Source: Dechloromonas denitrificans
Lineage (GTDB): Bacteria; Pseudomonadota; Gammaproteobacteria; Burkholderiales; Rhodocyclaceae
Reading direction: 5' to 3'
Assembly (NCBI RefSeq): GCF_020510665.1
Contig: NZ_CP075187.1
Span: 2,066,501-2,130,500 of the forward strand
DNA: 64,000 bases
The stretch's first letter is position 1. Each line of letters opens with the position of its first letter. The position numbers and the translations under genes are program-made. Under the pieces are notes generated by a model. That model had not been told where the DNA came from. It worked only from the letters and a program-made list of their open reading frames with translations, and searched no databases. Positions 17,310 through 25,812 of this stretch are shown in pieces.

Positions 17310-17355
17310 ATTGTACGAAGGTACAATTGTCACTTAACCAGCATGCTCCTAGAAT
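17310..17355 (+). promoter_or_regulatory. Sigma-70 promoter with overlapping 18-base palindrome
   Basis: TTGTCA (17327-17332) and TAGAAT (17350-17355) with a 17-base spacer form a good promoter. The perfect inverted repeat ATTGTAC-GAAG-GTACAAT (17310-17327) abuts and overlaps the -35 box, and flanking TGACA/TGTCA extend the symmetry with one extra base. A start near 17362 leaves a leader of about 145 bases before the cargo gene. No Fur box was recognised in the 304-base gap. Confidence 0.55.
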
Positions 17356-17479
17356 GTGGACACGATGCAGTCATTCAAAAATCATCTTGAAACACTCAAC
17401 AAGTAAACCGAATAGTTTATTTGCACTTGCAATCGCATATCCATCCACTACAGTGAAATCAAGACACACTGCTTCATAG

Positions 17480-18901
17480 TTGAGCCACTTTCGAAGGAGC
17501 AACATCATGTCAAACCGTAAAACAATCATTGCCGCATCCATCATTGCCATTCTTGCCAGCGGAAGTGTAATTGCCAAAGGCAATGACCTGAATGAAGACA
17601 AATGGGGTCAAACCCGCTCATATGGTCAGGTGTTCGTCTCCGATGATTCAGTGGACTCCTGGGGGCCGTGGGGTGATTTCGTTGAGCCTGCCGCAGGCGG
17701 GCCAATCATCAATGCAATTTCAATGCTCGGTGCCGGCAGCAGCGATTCTTACCGTAATATCCCAGCCTTGTTGAATCCTGTTGTGGCCAACACGGGTTGT
17801 GCAGCCGGCACATGGTGCGGTTATGCCATTTCAAAAACCACTACAAATAATGGTTATCCATCGGTCTTTTTCTTTAACGATGAGCCTCAACCCAAGCACA
17901 AGAATTTATATGATGCAGCCCTGTTTGAGTTAACGCCAAATCGCGATGGCAACAGCGGCGAAGGTACTATTGCTTGGCGCCTGACTTCCTTGAGTGGTAC
18001 TGAGTCAGCTAATTCGGGTGGTCCCTTGAATGCCACGTTTGGCGGCGGCACCAAGAGTCCGGAAGAGGGCAAGACCGTTAAGGTTTGGGTTCAAACAGGG
18101 AAATGGCCATGGATGGGTCACTTCGAGTATAAATATGTCGTCACCTCCCCCGAGGGCGCCAAGTGGGACAATACGGATGAAAGCACTCACCACTTCACGG
18201 CCTCCAGTGAATCAAAGGGTAGCCAGGCTTCCGCCACAGGTTTCTCGCAAAACTCGAAAGCAACCGAAGCCTCGGATGCAGTTAGCGCAACAAAAATGTG
18301 GACTTGGTTTGGCTTGATTCCGACGTACGGTCCTCGCACACCATTTACCGATGCCGTTTTGAGCGCTGACGAACAAGTTGCTGTCGGCGAGTTTTTCCGC
18401 GAAGTGCTGGCTTATACCAGCAACGGTCAGGATGAAATGCTCCGTCGCCCGAATTACAGTTCAACGGTCACCGAAGGCTACTATGTCGCCGGTGTCGCAA
18501 CGCCCCAGGCCTATCTCGACAGCCAGCGTGCGGGCAATGTCAGCGCAACCTATCGCGGCGGCAGCTTTGATGGTTCGCGCCAAGGTTACGTGACGGTTAA
18601 CGTCGACTTTGGGCAAGCCAAGTGGAATGGCTCTTGGTACGGTGGCACGGATAGTCAAGCGATGAACTTCAACGCATCCGGCAATATCAACGGTGCAAAC
18701 CTTGCCTCCACCAGTGTCAGCGCAACGCCTATGCTCAACAACAACAACGTTTCCTACTCCGGGTCAGTCAATGGCACGTTCTACGGTCAGCAAGCTGGCT
18801 CAATCGGTGGTGTTTCAAACGTCAGCAAGGCAGTCAACAACCAGATTGTGCAAACACAGAACGCAGTCTTTCTGGTTAACAAGGTTGTGCAACCAAAGTA
18901 A
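17480..18901 (+). CDS. Secreted protein with TbpB-like C-terminal barrel, putative T11SS cargo
   Basis: The frame opens at 17480; the ATG at 17507, with GAAGGAGCAAC upstream, matches the signal peptide and is the likely start. The signal peptide ends at VIA-KG (about residue 23) with no lipobox cysteine, so the product is soluble. A large N-terminal region of unknown fold contains a cysteine pair (GCAAGTWCGY). The last 110 or so residues form a glycine/asparagine-rich strand domain (YRGGSFDGSRQGYVTVNVDF, VNGTFYGQQAGSIGG) resembling the TbpB barrel domain that Slam translocons recognise. Known soluble cargos of this kind include hemophilins. The ligand here is unknown; heme or metal binding is only a possibility. 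Confidence 0.65.
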   Translation: MSHFRRSNIMSNRKTIIAASIIAILASGSVIAKGNDLNEDKWGQTRSYGQVFVSDDSVDSWGPWGDFVEPAAGGPIINAISMLGAGSSDSYRNIPALLNPVVANTGCAAGTWCGYAISKTTTNNGYPSVFFFNDEPQPKHKNLYDAALFELTPNRDGNSGEGTIAWRLTSLSGTESANSGGPLNATFGGGTKSPEEGKTVKVWVQTGKWPWMGHFEYKYVVTSPEGAKWDNTDESTHHFTASSESKGSQASATGFSQNSKATEASDAVSATKMWTWFGLIPTYGPRTPFTDAVLSADEQVAVGEFFREVLAYTSNGQDEMLRRPNYSSTVTEGYYVAGVATPQAYLDSQRAGNVSATYRGGSFDGSRQGYVTVNVDFGQAKWNGSWYGGTDSQAMNFNASGNINGANLASTSVSATPMLNNNNVSYSGSVNGTFYGQQAGSIGGVSNVSKAVNNQIVQTQNAVFLVNKVVQPK

Positions 18902-18927
18902 CGCCTTCAACTAGTAGCTATCAGTAA

Positions 18928-18957
18928 TGACAAAGGCGCCTCTCGGCGCCTTTGTCA
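18928..18957 (+). terminator. Terminator after the cargo gene
   Basis: A 13-bp stem TGACAAAGGCGCC/GGCGCCTTTGTCA with a TCTC loop. It is symmetrical enough to act for both the plus-strand cargo gene and the minus-strand acyl-CoA dehydrogenase gene; there is no long T-run. Confidence 0.65.
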
Positions 18958-19000
18958 TTGTTGGAGGAATGAGTTCTCCCCCCCGTCAGCGATAGACGGT

Positions 19001-20794
19001 TCAGAACAGCTCGTCACCCATCCCAGCCAGTGCGGCATCGCCAGCCTTGACGGTTTCACCGTAGGACGTGGCGAGCGGCAGCATCTGGTCGGCGTAGAAG
19101 CGGGCTGTTGCAACCTTGGCGCGGTAGAACGCCTGATCGCCCTCGCCTTTTTCCAGACAGGCAGTCGCAGCCAGTGCGGCCTTGCCCATGAACCAGCCGC
19201 CGCAAACGGTCACGGCCAGGTGCAGATAAGGGACTGCTGCGGTCAACACACCGGAAAGGCCGGTTTTGGCATTGGCTGCCAGCCATTCGGTGGCATCGGT
19301 CCAGGCCTTGAGTGCGACACCGAGACGCTGGGCGATGGCTTGCAGTTCCGGCTTGCCGGAGGCGGCGAGTGCTTTGGCCGTGGCGTGCACTTCGCCAAAA
19401 ATGACCTTGGCAGTCGCGCCCTGATCGCGCATCAGCTTGCGGAACAGCAGATCGTTCGCCTGAATGCCCGTCGTGCCTTCGTAGATCGTGGTGATGCGCG
19501 AATCGCGCCAGTGCTGGGCAGCGCCGGTTTCCTCGATAAAGCCCATGCCGCCGTAAATCTGGATACCGAGCGAGGTGACTTCGATGCCCATTTCAGTCCC
19601 GCCACCCTTGACGATGGGAATCATGAATTCGGCGAGGAAGAGATTGCGCTTCTTCTCGTCGGCATCGGTCGCGGCGTGGGCGCGATCAAGCAGGCAGGAG
19701 GTGTAGTAAGCCATGGCACGGCAGGCTTCGACGCGTGATTTCATCAACATCAGCATGCGACGGATGTCCGGATGCTTGTCGATCGTGACCAGCGCTTCGC
19801 CGGTCACCGCATCGCGGCCCTGCTTGCGTTCGCGGGAGAAGCTCAGCGCCTGCTGGTAAGCACGCTCGCCGATGGCGATACCTTGCAAGCCGACGCCGAG
19901 GCGGGCTTCGTTCATCATGATGAACATGTATTCGAGGCCGCGATTGGCTTCGCCGAGCAGGTAGCCGACTGCACCGCCATTGTCGCCATAGGCCATGACG
20001 CAGGTCGGGCTGGCGTGGATGCCGAGCTTGTGCTCCAGGGAAACGCAGTAAGCATCATTGCGCGCGCCGAGTGAGCCATCGGCATTGACCATGAACTTGG
20101 GCACCAGGAACATCGAAATGCCCTTCACCCCGGCCGGTGCATCCGGCAGACGGGCGAGTACGAGATGGACGATGTTGTCCGTCATGTCGTGGTCGCCGTA
20201 GGTGATGAATATCTTCTGGCCGAAAACCTTGTAGCTGCCATCGGCCTGCGGTTCGGCACGCGAACGGATCAGCGCCAGATCGGAGCCGGCTTGCGGCTCG
20301 GTCAGGTTCATTGTCCCGGTCCACTCGCCGGAAATCATCTTTTCCAGATAGGTTGCCTTGAGTTCGTCGCTGGCGCAGGTCAGCAGTGCTTCGACGGCGC
20401 CGGTGGTGAGCAAGGGGCCAAGGCTGAAAGCCATATTGGCCGAGCAGAGCATTTCCTTGACGACGATGCCCAGGGTGTCGGGCAAGCCCTGACCACCGAA
20501 TTCGGCCGGCGAGGTAATGCCGTTCCAGCCGGCTTCGCGGTACTGGGTATAAGCATCCTTCCAGCCATTCGGCGTGGTCACGCCATTCGGCGTCAGCTTG
20601 CAGCCTTCCTTGTCGCCGGTATGGTTGAGCGGGGCCAGCACTTCGCCAGCAAATTTGGCGGCTTCGTCGAGAATGGCATCGGCCAGATCCGGCGTCGCTT
20701 CCTCGAAACCGGCGATCTGGCTCAACTCCCTGAAACCAGCCAGTTCATCCATGACAAAACGCATGTCTTTTACAGGTGCGCGGTAATCACTCAT
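19001..20794 (-). CDS. Acyl-CoA dehydrogenase (about 600-residue type)
   Basis: 597 residues, of the larger acyl-CoA dehydrogenase subfamily that includes FadE5 and DmdC-like enzymes. FAD/substrate-binding motifs are visible: NLTEPQAGSDLALIRSRAEP (about 165-185), FGQKIFITYGDHD (about 200), and QIYGGMGFIEETGAAQHWRD (about 435). It oxidises an acyl-CoA to the trans-2-enoyl-CoA; chain length cannot be told from the sequence. It is the last gene of the minus-strand run fadB-type, thiolase, DUF4442, chalcone-isomerase-like, fadD, monooxygenase, with 24 bases to the preceding gene. Confidence 0.88.
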   Translation of the reverse strand: MSDYRAPVKDMRFVMDELAGFRELSQIAGFEEATPDLADAILDEAAKFAGEVLAPLNHTGDKEGCKLTPNGVTTPNGWKDAYTQYREAGWNGITSPAEFGGQGLPDTLGIVVKEMLCSANMAFSLGPLLTTGAVEALLTCASDELKATYLEKMISGEWTGTMNLTEPQAGSDLALIRSRAEPQADGSYKVFGQKIFITYGDHDMTDNIVHLVLARLPDAPAGVKGISMFLVPKFMVNADGSLGARNDAYCVSLEHKLGIHASPTCVMAYGDNGGAVGYLLGEANRGLEYMFIMMNEARLGVGLQGIAIGERAYQQALSFSRERKQGRDAVTGEALVTIDKHPDIRRMLMLMKSRVEACRAMAYYTSCLLDRAHAATDADEKKRNLFLAEFMIPIVKGGGTEMGIEVTSLGIQIYGGMGFIEETGAAQHWRDSRITTIYEGTTGIQANDLLFRKLMRDQGATAKVIFGEVHATAKALAASGKPELQAIAQRLGVALKAWTDATEWLAANAKTGLSGVLTAAVPYLHLAVTVCGGWFMGKAALAATACLEKGEGDQAFYRAKVATARFYADQMLPLATSYGETVKAGDAALAGMGDELF

Positions 20795-20818
20795 CTTGCT
20801 GTCTCCTTTTAGGTATTT

Positions 20819-21766
20819 TCAGAATGGATTGCTGCTCAGTGCCACCTTGGCACTGCGATATTCATGTTGCAAACGATTGACCAGTTCAGCCGTCGGCATC
20901 ACGTCATCAATCGTGCCGACGCCCTGCCCGGCACCCCAGATGTCCTTCCAGGCCTTGGCGTCACGGCTGCTGCCGAAGCTCATCGAACTCTTGTCCTTTT
21001 CCGGCAGATTGGCCGGATCGAGACCGGAAGCGACGATGCTCTTGCTCAGGTAATTGCCATGCACGCCGGTGAAATACGGCGTATAGACCACGTCCTTGGC
21101 GGCCGAATCGATAATTGCCTGTTTATAGGCGTCGACCGCGTTGGCCTCCTTGGTCGCGATGAAACGCGTCCCGATGTAGGCAAAATCGGCGCCCATGGCT
21201 TGCGCCGAGAGAATGGCGTTGCCGTTGGTGATCGAACCGGACAAGGCAATCGGGCCATCGTAGAACTTGCGGATTTCACCAACCAGGGCAAACGGGCTGA
21301 GCGTACCGGCATGGCCGCCGGCGCCGGCGCAGACCAGGATCAGGCCGTCGACCCCGGCTTCCAGTGCCTTTTCGGCATGGCGCACGCTGATCACGTCATG
21401 GAAGACCTTGCCGCCATAGGAATGCACATGCGGCACGATGGCGGTCGGCGCCGACAAGCTGGTGATGATCAACGGCACTTCATGCTTGACGCACAACGCC
21501 ATGTCATGTTCCAGCCGCTCGTTGGAGGGATGGATGATCTGATTGACGGCAAACGGTGCGGCATTCGGATCTTCGGCCAACTCGGTCTTGATGCGGATCA
21601 GCCAGTCATCGAGCAATTCCTTCGGCCGGGCGTTAAGCGCCGGAAAGGAGCCGATGATGCCGCTTTTGCATTGTGCGATGACCAGATCCGGGTTGGAAAT
21701 GATGAACATCGGCGCACAGATGACCGGCAGACGAAGGTTCTTGTTGAGTGATGCTGGAATGGCCAT
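20819..21766 (-). CDS. Nitronate monooxygenase / enoyl-reductase-like FMN protein
   Basis: 315 residues, FMN-dependent TIM barrel of the 2-nitropropane dioxygenase family (LPVICAPMFIISNPDLVIAQ at the start, VDGLILVCAGAGGHAG at about 138, MGADFAYIGTRFIATKEA at about 192). Nitronate monooxygenases detoxify nitronates, but the same fold occurs in enoyl-reductase-like proteins of lipid pathways. Its start overlaps the fadD stop by one base, and it lies in a fatty-acid operon, so a role in lipid metabolism is as likely as nitronate oxidation. Confidence 0.78.
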   Translation of the reverse strand: MAIPASLNKNLRLPVICAPMFIISNPDLVIAQCKSGIIGSFPALNARPKELLDDWLIRIKTELAEDPNAAPFAVNQIIHPSNERLEHDMALCVKHEVPLIITSLSAPTAIVPHVHSYGGKVFHDVISVRHAEKALEAGVDGLILVCAGAGGHAGTLSPFALVGEIRKFYDGPIALSGSITNGNAILSAQAMGADFAYIGTRFIATKEANAVDAYKQAIIDSAAKDVVYTPYFTGVHGNYLSKSIVASGLDPANLPEKDKSSMSFGSSRDAKAWKDIWGAGQGVGTIDDVMPTAELVNRLQHEYRSAKVALSSNPF

Positions 21767-23427
21767 TACGCCCCCTCTTTCAGTGCGCGACGCAGGATCT
21801 TGCCGACGTTGGTGCGTGGCAGGTCGTCGCGGAATTCGACATGTTTGGGTATTTTGTAGCCGGTCAGTTGCGTCCGGCAGTGCTCGATAACCATGCGCTC
21901 ATTGATCGCCGGGTCCTTGCGCACGATGAAAACCTTGACCGCTTCACCGGAATGTTCGTCCTGCACCCCGATCGCGGCGACATCCAGGATGCCGGGCATC
22001 ATCGCGATGGCCTCTTCGACTTCATTCGGATAGACGTTGAAGCCGGACACCAGAATCATGTCCTTCTTGCGGTCGACCAGGAAAATGAAGCCATTCTTGT
22101 CGACATAGCCGACATCGCCGGTGCGCAGGAAACCATCCTGCGTCATCACATTCGCGGTTTCCTCGGGACGCTGCCAGTAGCCGGCCATGACTTGCGGACC
22201 ACGAATGCAGATTTCGCCGACTTGAGTCACCGGCACCTCGCTGCCGACGTCATCGCGAATCGACACTTCGGTCGACGAAATCGGCAAGCCGATCGAGCCG
22301 TTGAATTCGTGCATGTCGAGCGGATTGATCGTTGCAGCCGGTGAAGTCTCGGTCAAACCGTAGGCCTGGAGCAGCGGCGTCCCGGTAATCTTCAGCCAAC
22401 GGTCGGCCACCGGTCCTTGCACCGCCATGCCGCCGCCCAGCGTCACATTCATCGTCGAAAAATCGAGGCTGGCGAAATCCGGGTGATTGAGCAGCGCATT
22501 GAACAAGGTGTTCACACCGGTCACGACCGTGATCGGATACTTGCGCCATTCCTTGATGAACCCGGGAATATCGCGAGGATTGGCAATCAGCAGATTGCGC
22601 GCACCGATCATCAGGAAGGTCAGGCAATTCGCGGTCAATGCAAAGATGTGGTACAGCGGCAAGGCAGTAATGATGAATTCCTGCCCCTCATGCACCACCG
22701 GCTTGATCCAGCTGTAAGCCTGCATCACGTTGGCGCTGATATTCGCATGGGTCAGCATCGCCCCCTTTGAAACACCGGTCGTTCCCCCGGTGTACTGCAG
22801 GAAAGCGATATCGTCGTGACGCAACGTCACCCCTTTGGCACCCTGCTTGCGCCCAACGGAAAGTGCCGTACTGAAGCCGATCGCACCGGGCAGATTCCAG
22901 GCCGGCACCATCTTCTTGACATGGCGCACCACCATATTGACCAGCAAGCCCTTGAGCGCGCCCAGCATTTCGCCCATCGGCGTCACCACGACGTGCTTGA
23001 TCGCCGTCTGGCCAATCACCTGTTCCAGCGTATGGGCAAAATTCTCGACGATGACAATCGTTTCAGCCCCTGAATCCTTCAACTGGTGCGCCAGCTCACG
23101 CGGCGTATACAGCGGATTGCAATTGACCACGACGCCACCGGCCCGCAGGGTGCCGAACAAGGCCACCGGATATTGCAGCAGGTTGGGCATCATCAATGCA
23201 ACCCGGTCACCCTTCTTCAGGCCACGGGATTGCAGCCAGCCGGCAAAGGCACGGGTTTCCTCATCCAGTTCGGCATAGGTCATTTCCTTGCCCATGCTGA
23301 CGTAGGCCACCTGCTTTGCGTACTTGCTGCAGGCATCCTCGAACAGCGCAACGAGCGAAAGAATGTGGTCGATACTGATATCGGCCGGCACACCGGGGGG
23401 ATAGCTCTTGAGCCAGATCCTGTCCAT
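21766..23427 (-). CDS. fadD: Long-chain fatty-acid CoA ligase
   Basis: 553 residues. The AMP-binding P-loop YTGGTTGVSKGAM (about 211-223), the core motif YGLTETSP (about 365), the TGD motif FLRTGDVGYVD (about 432) and the C-terminal lysine motif RTNVGKILRR are intact. It activates fatty acids to acyl-CoA at the membrane using ATP and CoA. Position in the fad block supports FadD rather than another acyl ligase. The neighbouring monooxygenase gene overlaps its end by one base. Confidence 0.88.
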   Translation of the reverse strand: MDRIWLKSYPPGVPADISIDHILSLVALFEDACSKYAKQVAYVSMGKEMTYAELDEETRAFAGWLQSRGLKKGDRVALMMPNLLQYPVALFGTLRAGGVVVNCNPLYTPRELAHQLKDSGAETIVIVENFAHTLEQVIGQTAIKHVVVTPMGEMLGALKGLLVNMVVRHVKKMVPAWNLPGAIGFSTALSVGRKQGAKGVTLRHDDIAFLQYTGGTTGVSKGAMLTHANISANVMQAYSWIKPVVHEGQEFIITALPLYHIFALTANCLTFLMIGARNLLIANPRDIPGFIKEWRKYPITVVTGVNTLFNALLNHPDFASLDFSTMNVTLGGGMAVQGPVADRWLKITGTPLLQAYGLTETSPAATINPLDMHEFNGSIGLPISSTEVSIRDDVGSEVPVTQVGEICIRGPQVMAGYWQRPEETANVMTQDGFLRTGDVGYVDKNGFIFLVDRKKDMILVSGFNVYPNEVEEAIAMMPGILDVAAIGVQDEHSGEAVKVFIVRKDPAINERMVIEHCRTQLTGYKIPKHVEFRDDLPRTNVGKILRRALKEGA

Positions 23428-23451
23428 TTTGTCTCCTCCTTATTGTTTTGT

Positions 23452-24024
23452 TCAGCTACCGAGCAATGCTTTCTTCAGCGAGGCATCGACCGGATGATCG
23501 CCCAGCCAGACCTTGAGCAAGGCACGGGCAAACGGCACATTGGCCACCTTGCCGCGCACTTCGCCATTAAAGCTGACCGCCACACCCTCAGCCGTGAAAT
23601 CGATGGCGACCGTATCGCCACTACGCGCATTGCCGATTTTCTTCATGATTTCGGCAAACTGATCGATGGCACTTTTGAGCGCCACCAAATCGGTCTCGCT
23701 GTTATTGTCCTTCAGACCGTCGCGCAATGCACCGTAGAGCGTATCCGAATCGATATCGCGCAACAGGCGCAGGCTCATCCGTCGAGCTCCCGGCGCATCA
23801 AGCAATCCAGCCGGCGAACCTGATTTCTGGGTGACATACAAGGCCCCGACATAAACCTTGATGAACACCTTGCTGCGCAAGCCAGCGCCATTCAGCACCA
23901 ACTCGCTGTTACCGACCTTGATTTTTTCGTCGATCGTCACACCAGCCACCTCGGCCGCATGCAGGCCGGGAATGGCGAGCAAGGCGGCAGCAAGGGTTGC
24001 GACCCGTACGGAATGCGAAATCAT
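23452..24024 (-). CDS. Exported chalcone-isomerase-like protein
   Basis: 190 residues with a signal peptide (1-23, GLHA-AE). The mature part (VAGVTIDEKIKVGNSELVLN, FIKVYVGALYVTQKS, RRMSLRLLRDID) matches bacterial periplasmic chalcone-isomerase-like proteins (Pfam Chalcone_3 type). The eukaryotic fold relatives include fatty-acid-binding proteins and true chalcone isomerases; the bacterial function is not established. It overlaps the upstream DUF4442 gene by ATGA and sits 24 bases before fadD, which suggests a lipid-related role. Confidence 0.78.
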   Translation of the reverse strand: MISHSVRVATLAAALLAIPGLHAAEVAGVTIDEKIKVGNSELVLNGAGLRSKVFIKVYVGALYVTQKSGSPAGLLDAPGARRMSLRLLRDIDSDTLYGALRDGLKDNNSETDLVALKSAIDQFAEIMKKIGNARSGDTVAIDFTAEGVAVSFNGEVRGKVANVPFARALLKVWLGDHPVDASLKKALLGS

Positions 24025-24536
24025 GATTTGTCTCCTTCGGTGTTTTTCTGCCGGTAATAATTTTTGTCGGCGATGTAAACAGTTCGTTCAACCACGGTAT
24101 GTACCGTGCCGTGCTCATCCTTGAGTTCGACGCGGTAAGTCCGGTCGAGTTCGGGATGCTGCTTGAGCAGGCGATGAATCTCGGCAATCTCCTCGGCCGG
24201 CATCGAAAAATCGGCATACAAGGTGGTGTAACCCGGCTTCCGGTAGGAAATACTGGCGGCCTTGTCCCAGACGATGTAACCATCGCCGAGCGCCGCCATC
24301 AGCATCATCGGATGCGCCCCGTCGGTAATTGCGAAGAGCGAACCACCGTAGAGCGAACCGACAATGTTGCGGGTTTTCCAGTTGAGCGACAGGCTGATCC
24401 GGATATGGCGAAGATCCTTCGCCACATGCACGACCCGCCCGCCGGTACCACGAAACGCCGGATGAAAATTGAAGCCGAGGCGCACCATGCGCGCCCGCCA
24501 GGAGGGCGAAAGTTTGGCCAGCCAGGCGGGTTTCAT
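24021..24536 (-). CDS. DUF4442 hotdog thioesterase-like protein
   Basis: 171 residues from the ATG at 24536, chosen for its AGGA site and the family's usual start; the longer open frame lacks a site. The central segment NIVGSLYGGSLFAITDGAHP is the hotdog-fold helix of DUF4442/PaaI-like proteins. Such proteins hydrolyse or bind acyl-CoAs, so it may release stalled intermediates of beta-oxidation. Its stop overlaps the next gene's start (ATGA). Confidence 0.75.
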   Translation of the reverse strand: MKPAWLAKLSPSWRARMVRLGFNFHPAFRGTGGRVVHVAKDLRHIRISLSLNWKTRNIVGSLYGGSLFAITDGAHPMMLMAALGDGYIVWDKAASISYRKPGYTTLYADFSMPAEEIAEIHRLLKQHPELDRTYRVELKDEHGTVHTVVERTVYIADKNYYRQKNTEGDKS

Positions 24537-24592
24537 CGTTTTTCCTGTTGTTGCACGGTCGACCCTGGGGCCAGACTTTGTTTCATTGGTCG

Positions 24593-25792
24593 TCAGAGAC
24601 GTTCGATAATGCCGGCCGCACCCATGCCGGTGCCGATGCACATGGTCACCATGCCGTACTTGCCACCGGTGCGACGCAAACCGTGCGTTGCCGTGGCGAT
24701 ACGAATGGCACCCGTCGCACCGAGCGGATGGCCGAGGGCGATGGCGCCACCGAGCGGATTCACCTTGTCCGGATTGATCCCCAGTTCGCGCATCACGGCA
24801 ATCGACTGTGCCGCAAAGGCTTCGTTGAGTTCGATCCAGTCGAGGTCATCCTGCTTGATACCGACCTGGGCCAGCACCTTCGGAATCGCGGCAATCGGGC
24901 CGACCCCCATGATTTCCGGCGCCACGCCACCGACCGCATAACCGGCGAAGCGGGCGAGCGGCGTCAGGTTGTGTTCGCGCAGGATTTTCTCGGAAACCAG
25001 CATCACAGCACCGGCACCATCGGACATCTGCGAAGAATTACCCGCCGTCACCGAACCACGTGCATGGAAGACCGGTTTCAGCTTGCCGAGACGCTCCAGC
25101 GAAGCATCGGCACGCGGGCCTTCGTCGGTATCGACGACGCGTTCGCGCAGCTTGATGTTGCCGGACTTGAGGTCGGGCAGGCTTTCGCGAATCGTGTAAG
25201 GCGTGGTTTCAGCCTTGAAGTGGCCGGCGGCAATGGCGGCGCAGGCTTTCTGGTTCGACGCCAGGGCGAAAGCATCCTGCTCGTCGCGGCTGATTTTCCA
25301 CTGCTGGGCGACCTTTTCCGCGGTCAACCCCATGCCGTAGGCGATTCCCAGGTTCTCTTCCTTGCTGAAGATGGCCGGGTTCATCGACATTTTGTTGCCC
25401 ATGATCTGCGGCATCACCGACATCGACTCAGTACCGGCAGCGATCATCACATCGGCCAGGCCGAGGCGGATCTGGTTGGCGGCATCGGCCACCGCCTGCA
25501 CCCCGGAGGAGCAGAAACGATTGATCGTGATCCCCGGCACGGTAATCGGCAGACCGGCCAGCAGCAGACCGATACGGGCGACGTTCATGCCCTGCTCGGC
25601 TTCCGGCATGGCGCAACCGACGATCACGTCGCCAATCAGCGCTGGATCAACACCCGGCACCTGGGCAACCACGGCGCGAATCACTTCAGCCAGCATGTCG
25701 TCCGGCCGTACGTTTTTGAACATGCCGTTACGCTTGGCGACCGGCAGACGGGTCGCAGCAACGATGTAGGCGTCTTGAATCTGTTTGCTCAT
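24593..25792 (-). CDS. Acetyl-CoA acetyltransferase / 3-ketoacyl-CoA thiolase (FadA-type)
   Basis: 399 residues from the ATG at 25792, 20 bases after the fadB-type gene. The acyl-accepting cysteine is in NRFCSSGVQA (about 92), the catalytic histidine in ALGHPLGATG (about 355) and the second cysteine in MVTMCIGTGMGAAG (about 385). It cleaves 3-ketoacyl-CoA to acetyl-CoA plus a shortened acyl-CoA. It pairs with the upstream hydroxyacyl-CoA dehydrogenase/hydratase gene, as in FadN-FadA type operons. Confidence 0.88.
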   Translation of the reverse strand: MSKQIQDAYIVAATRLPVAKRNGMFKNVRPDDMLAEVIRAVVAQVPGVDPALIGDVIVGCAMPEAEQGMNVARIGLLLAGLPITVPGITINRFCSSGVQAVADAANQIRLGLADVMIAAGTESMSVMPQIMGNKMSMNPAIFSKEENLGIAYGMGLTAEKVAQQWKISRDEQDAFALASNQKACAAIAAGHFKAETTPYTIRESLPDLKSGNIKLRERVVDTDEGPRADASLERLGKLKPVFHARGSVTAGNSSQMSDGAGAVMLVSEKILREHNLTPLARFAGYAVGGVAPEIMGVGPIAAIPKVLAQVGIKQDDLDWIELNEAFAAQSIAVMRELGINPDKVNPLGGAIALGHPLGATGAIRIATATHGLRRTGGKYGMVTMCIGTGMGAAGIIERL

Positions 25793-25812
25793 GATATTTT
25801 TCCTTGGCCCGA

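Noticed and set aside
15021..18901. Cargo protein as a substrate of the LapG-like protease
   Set aside because: The cargo has a CAAG sequence, but not the N-terminal retention module and TAAG/PAAG site context of LapG substrates, and it is too short for a LapA-like adhesin.
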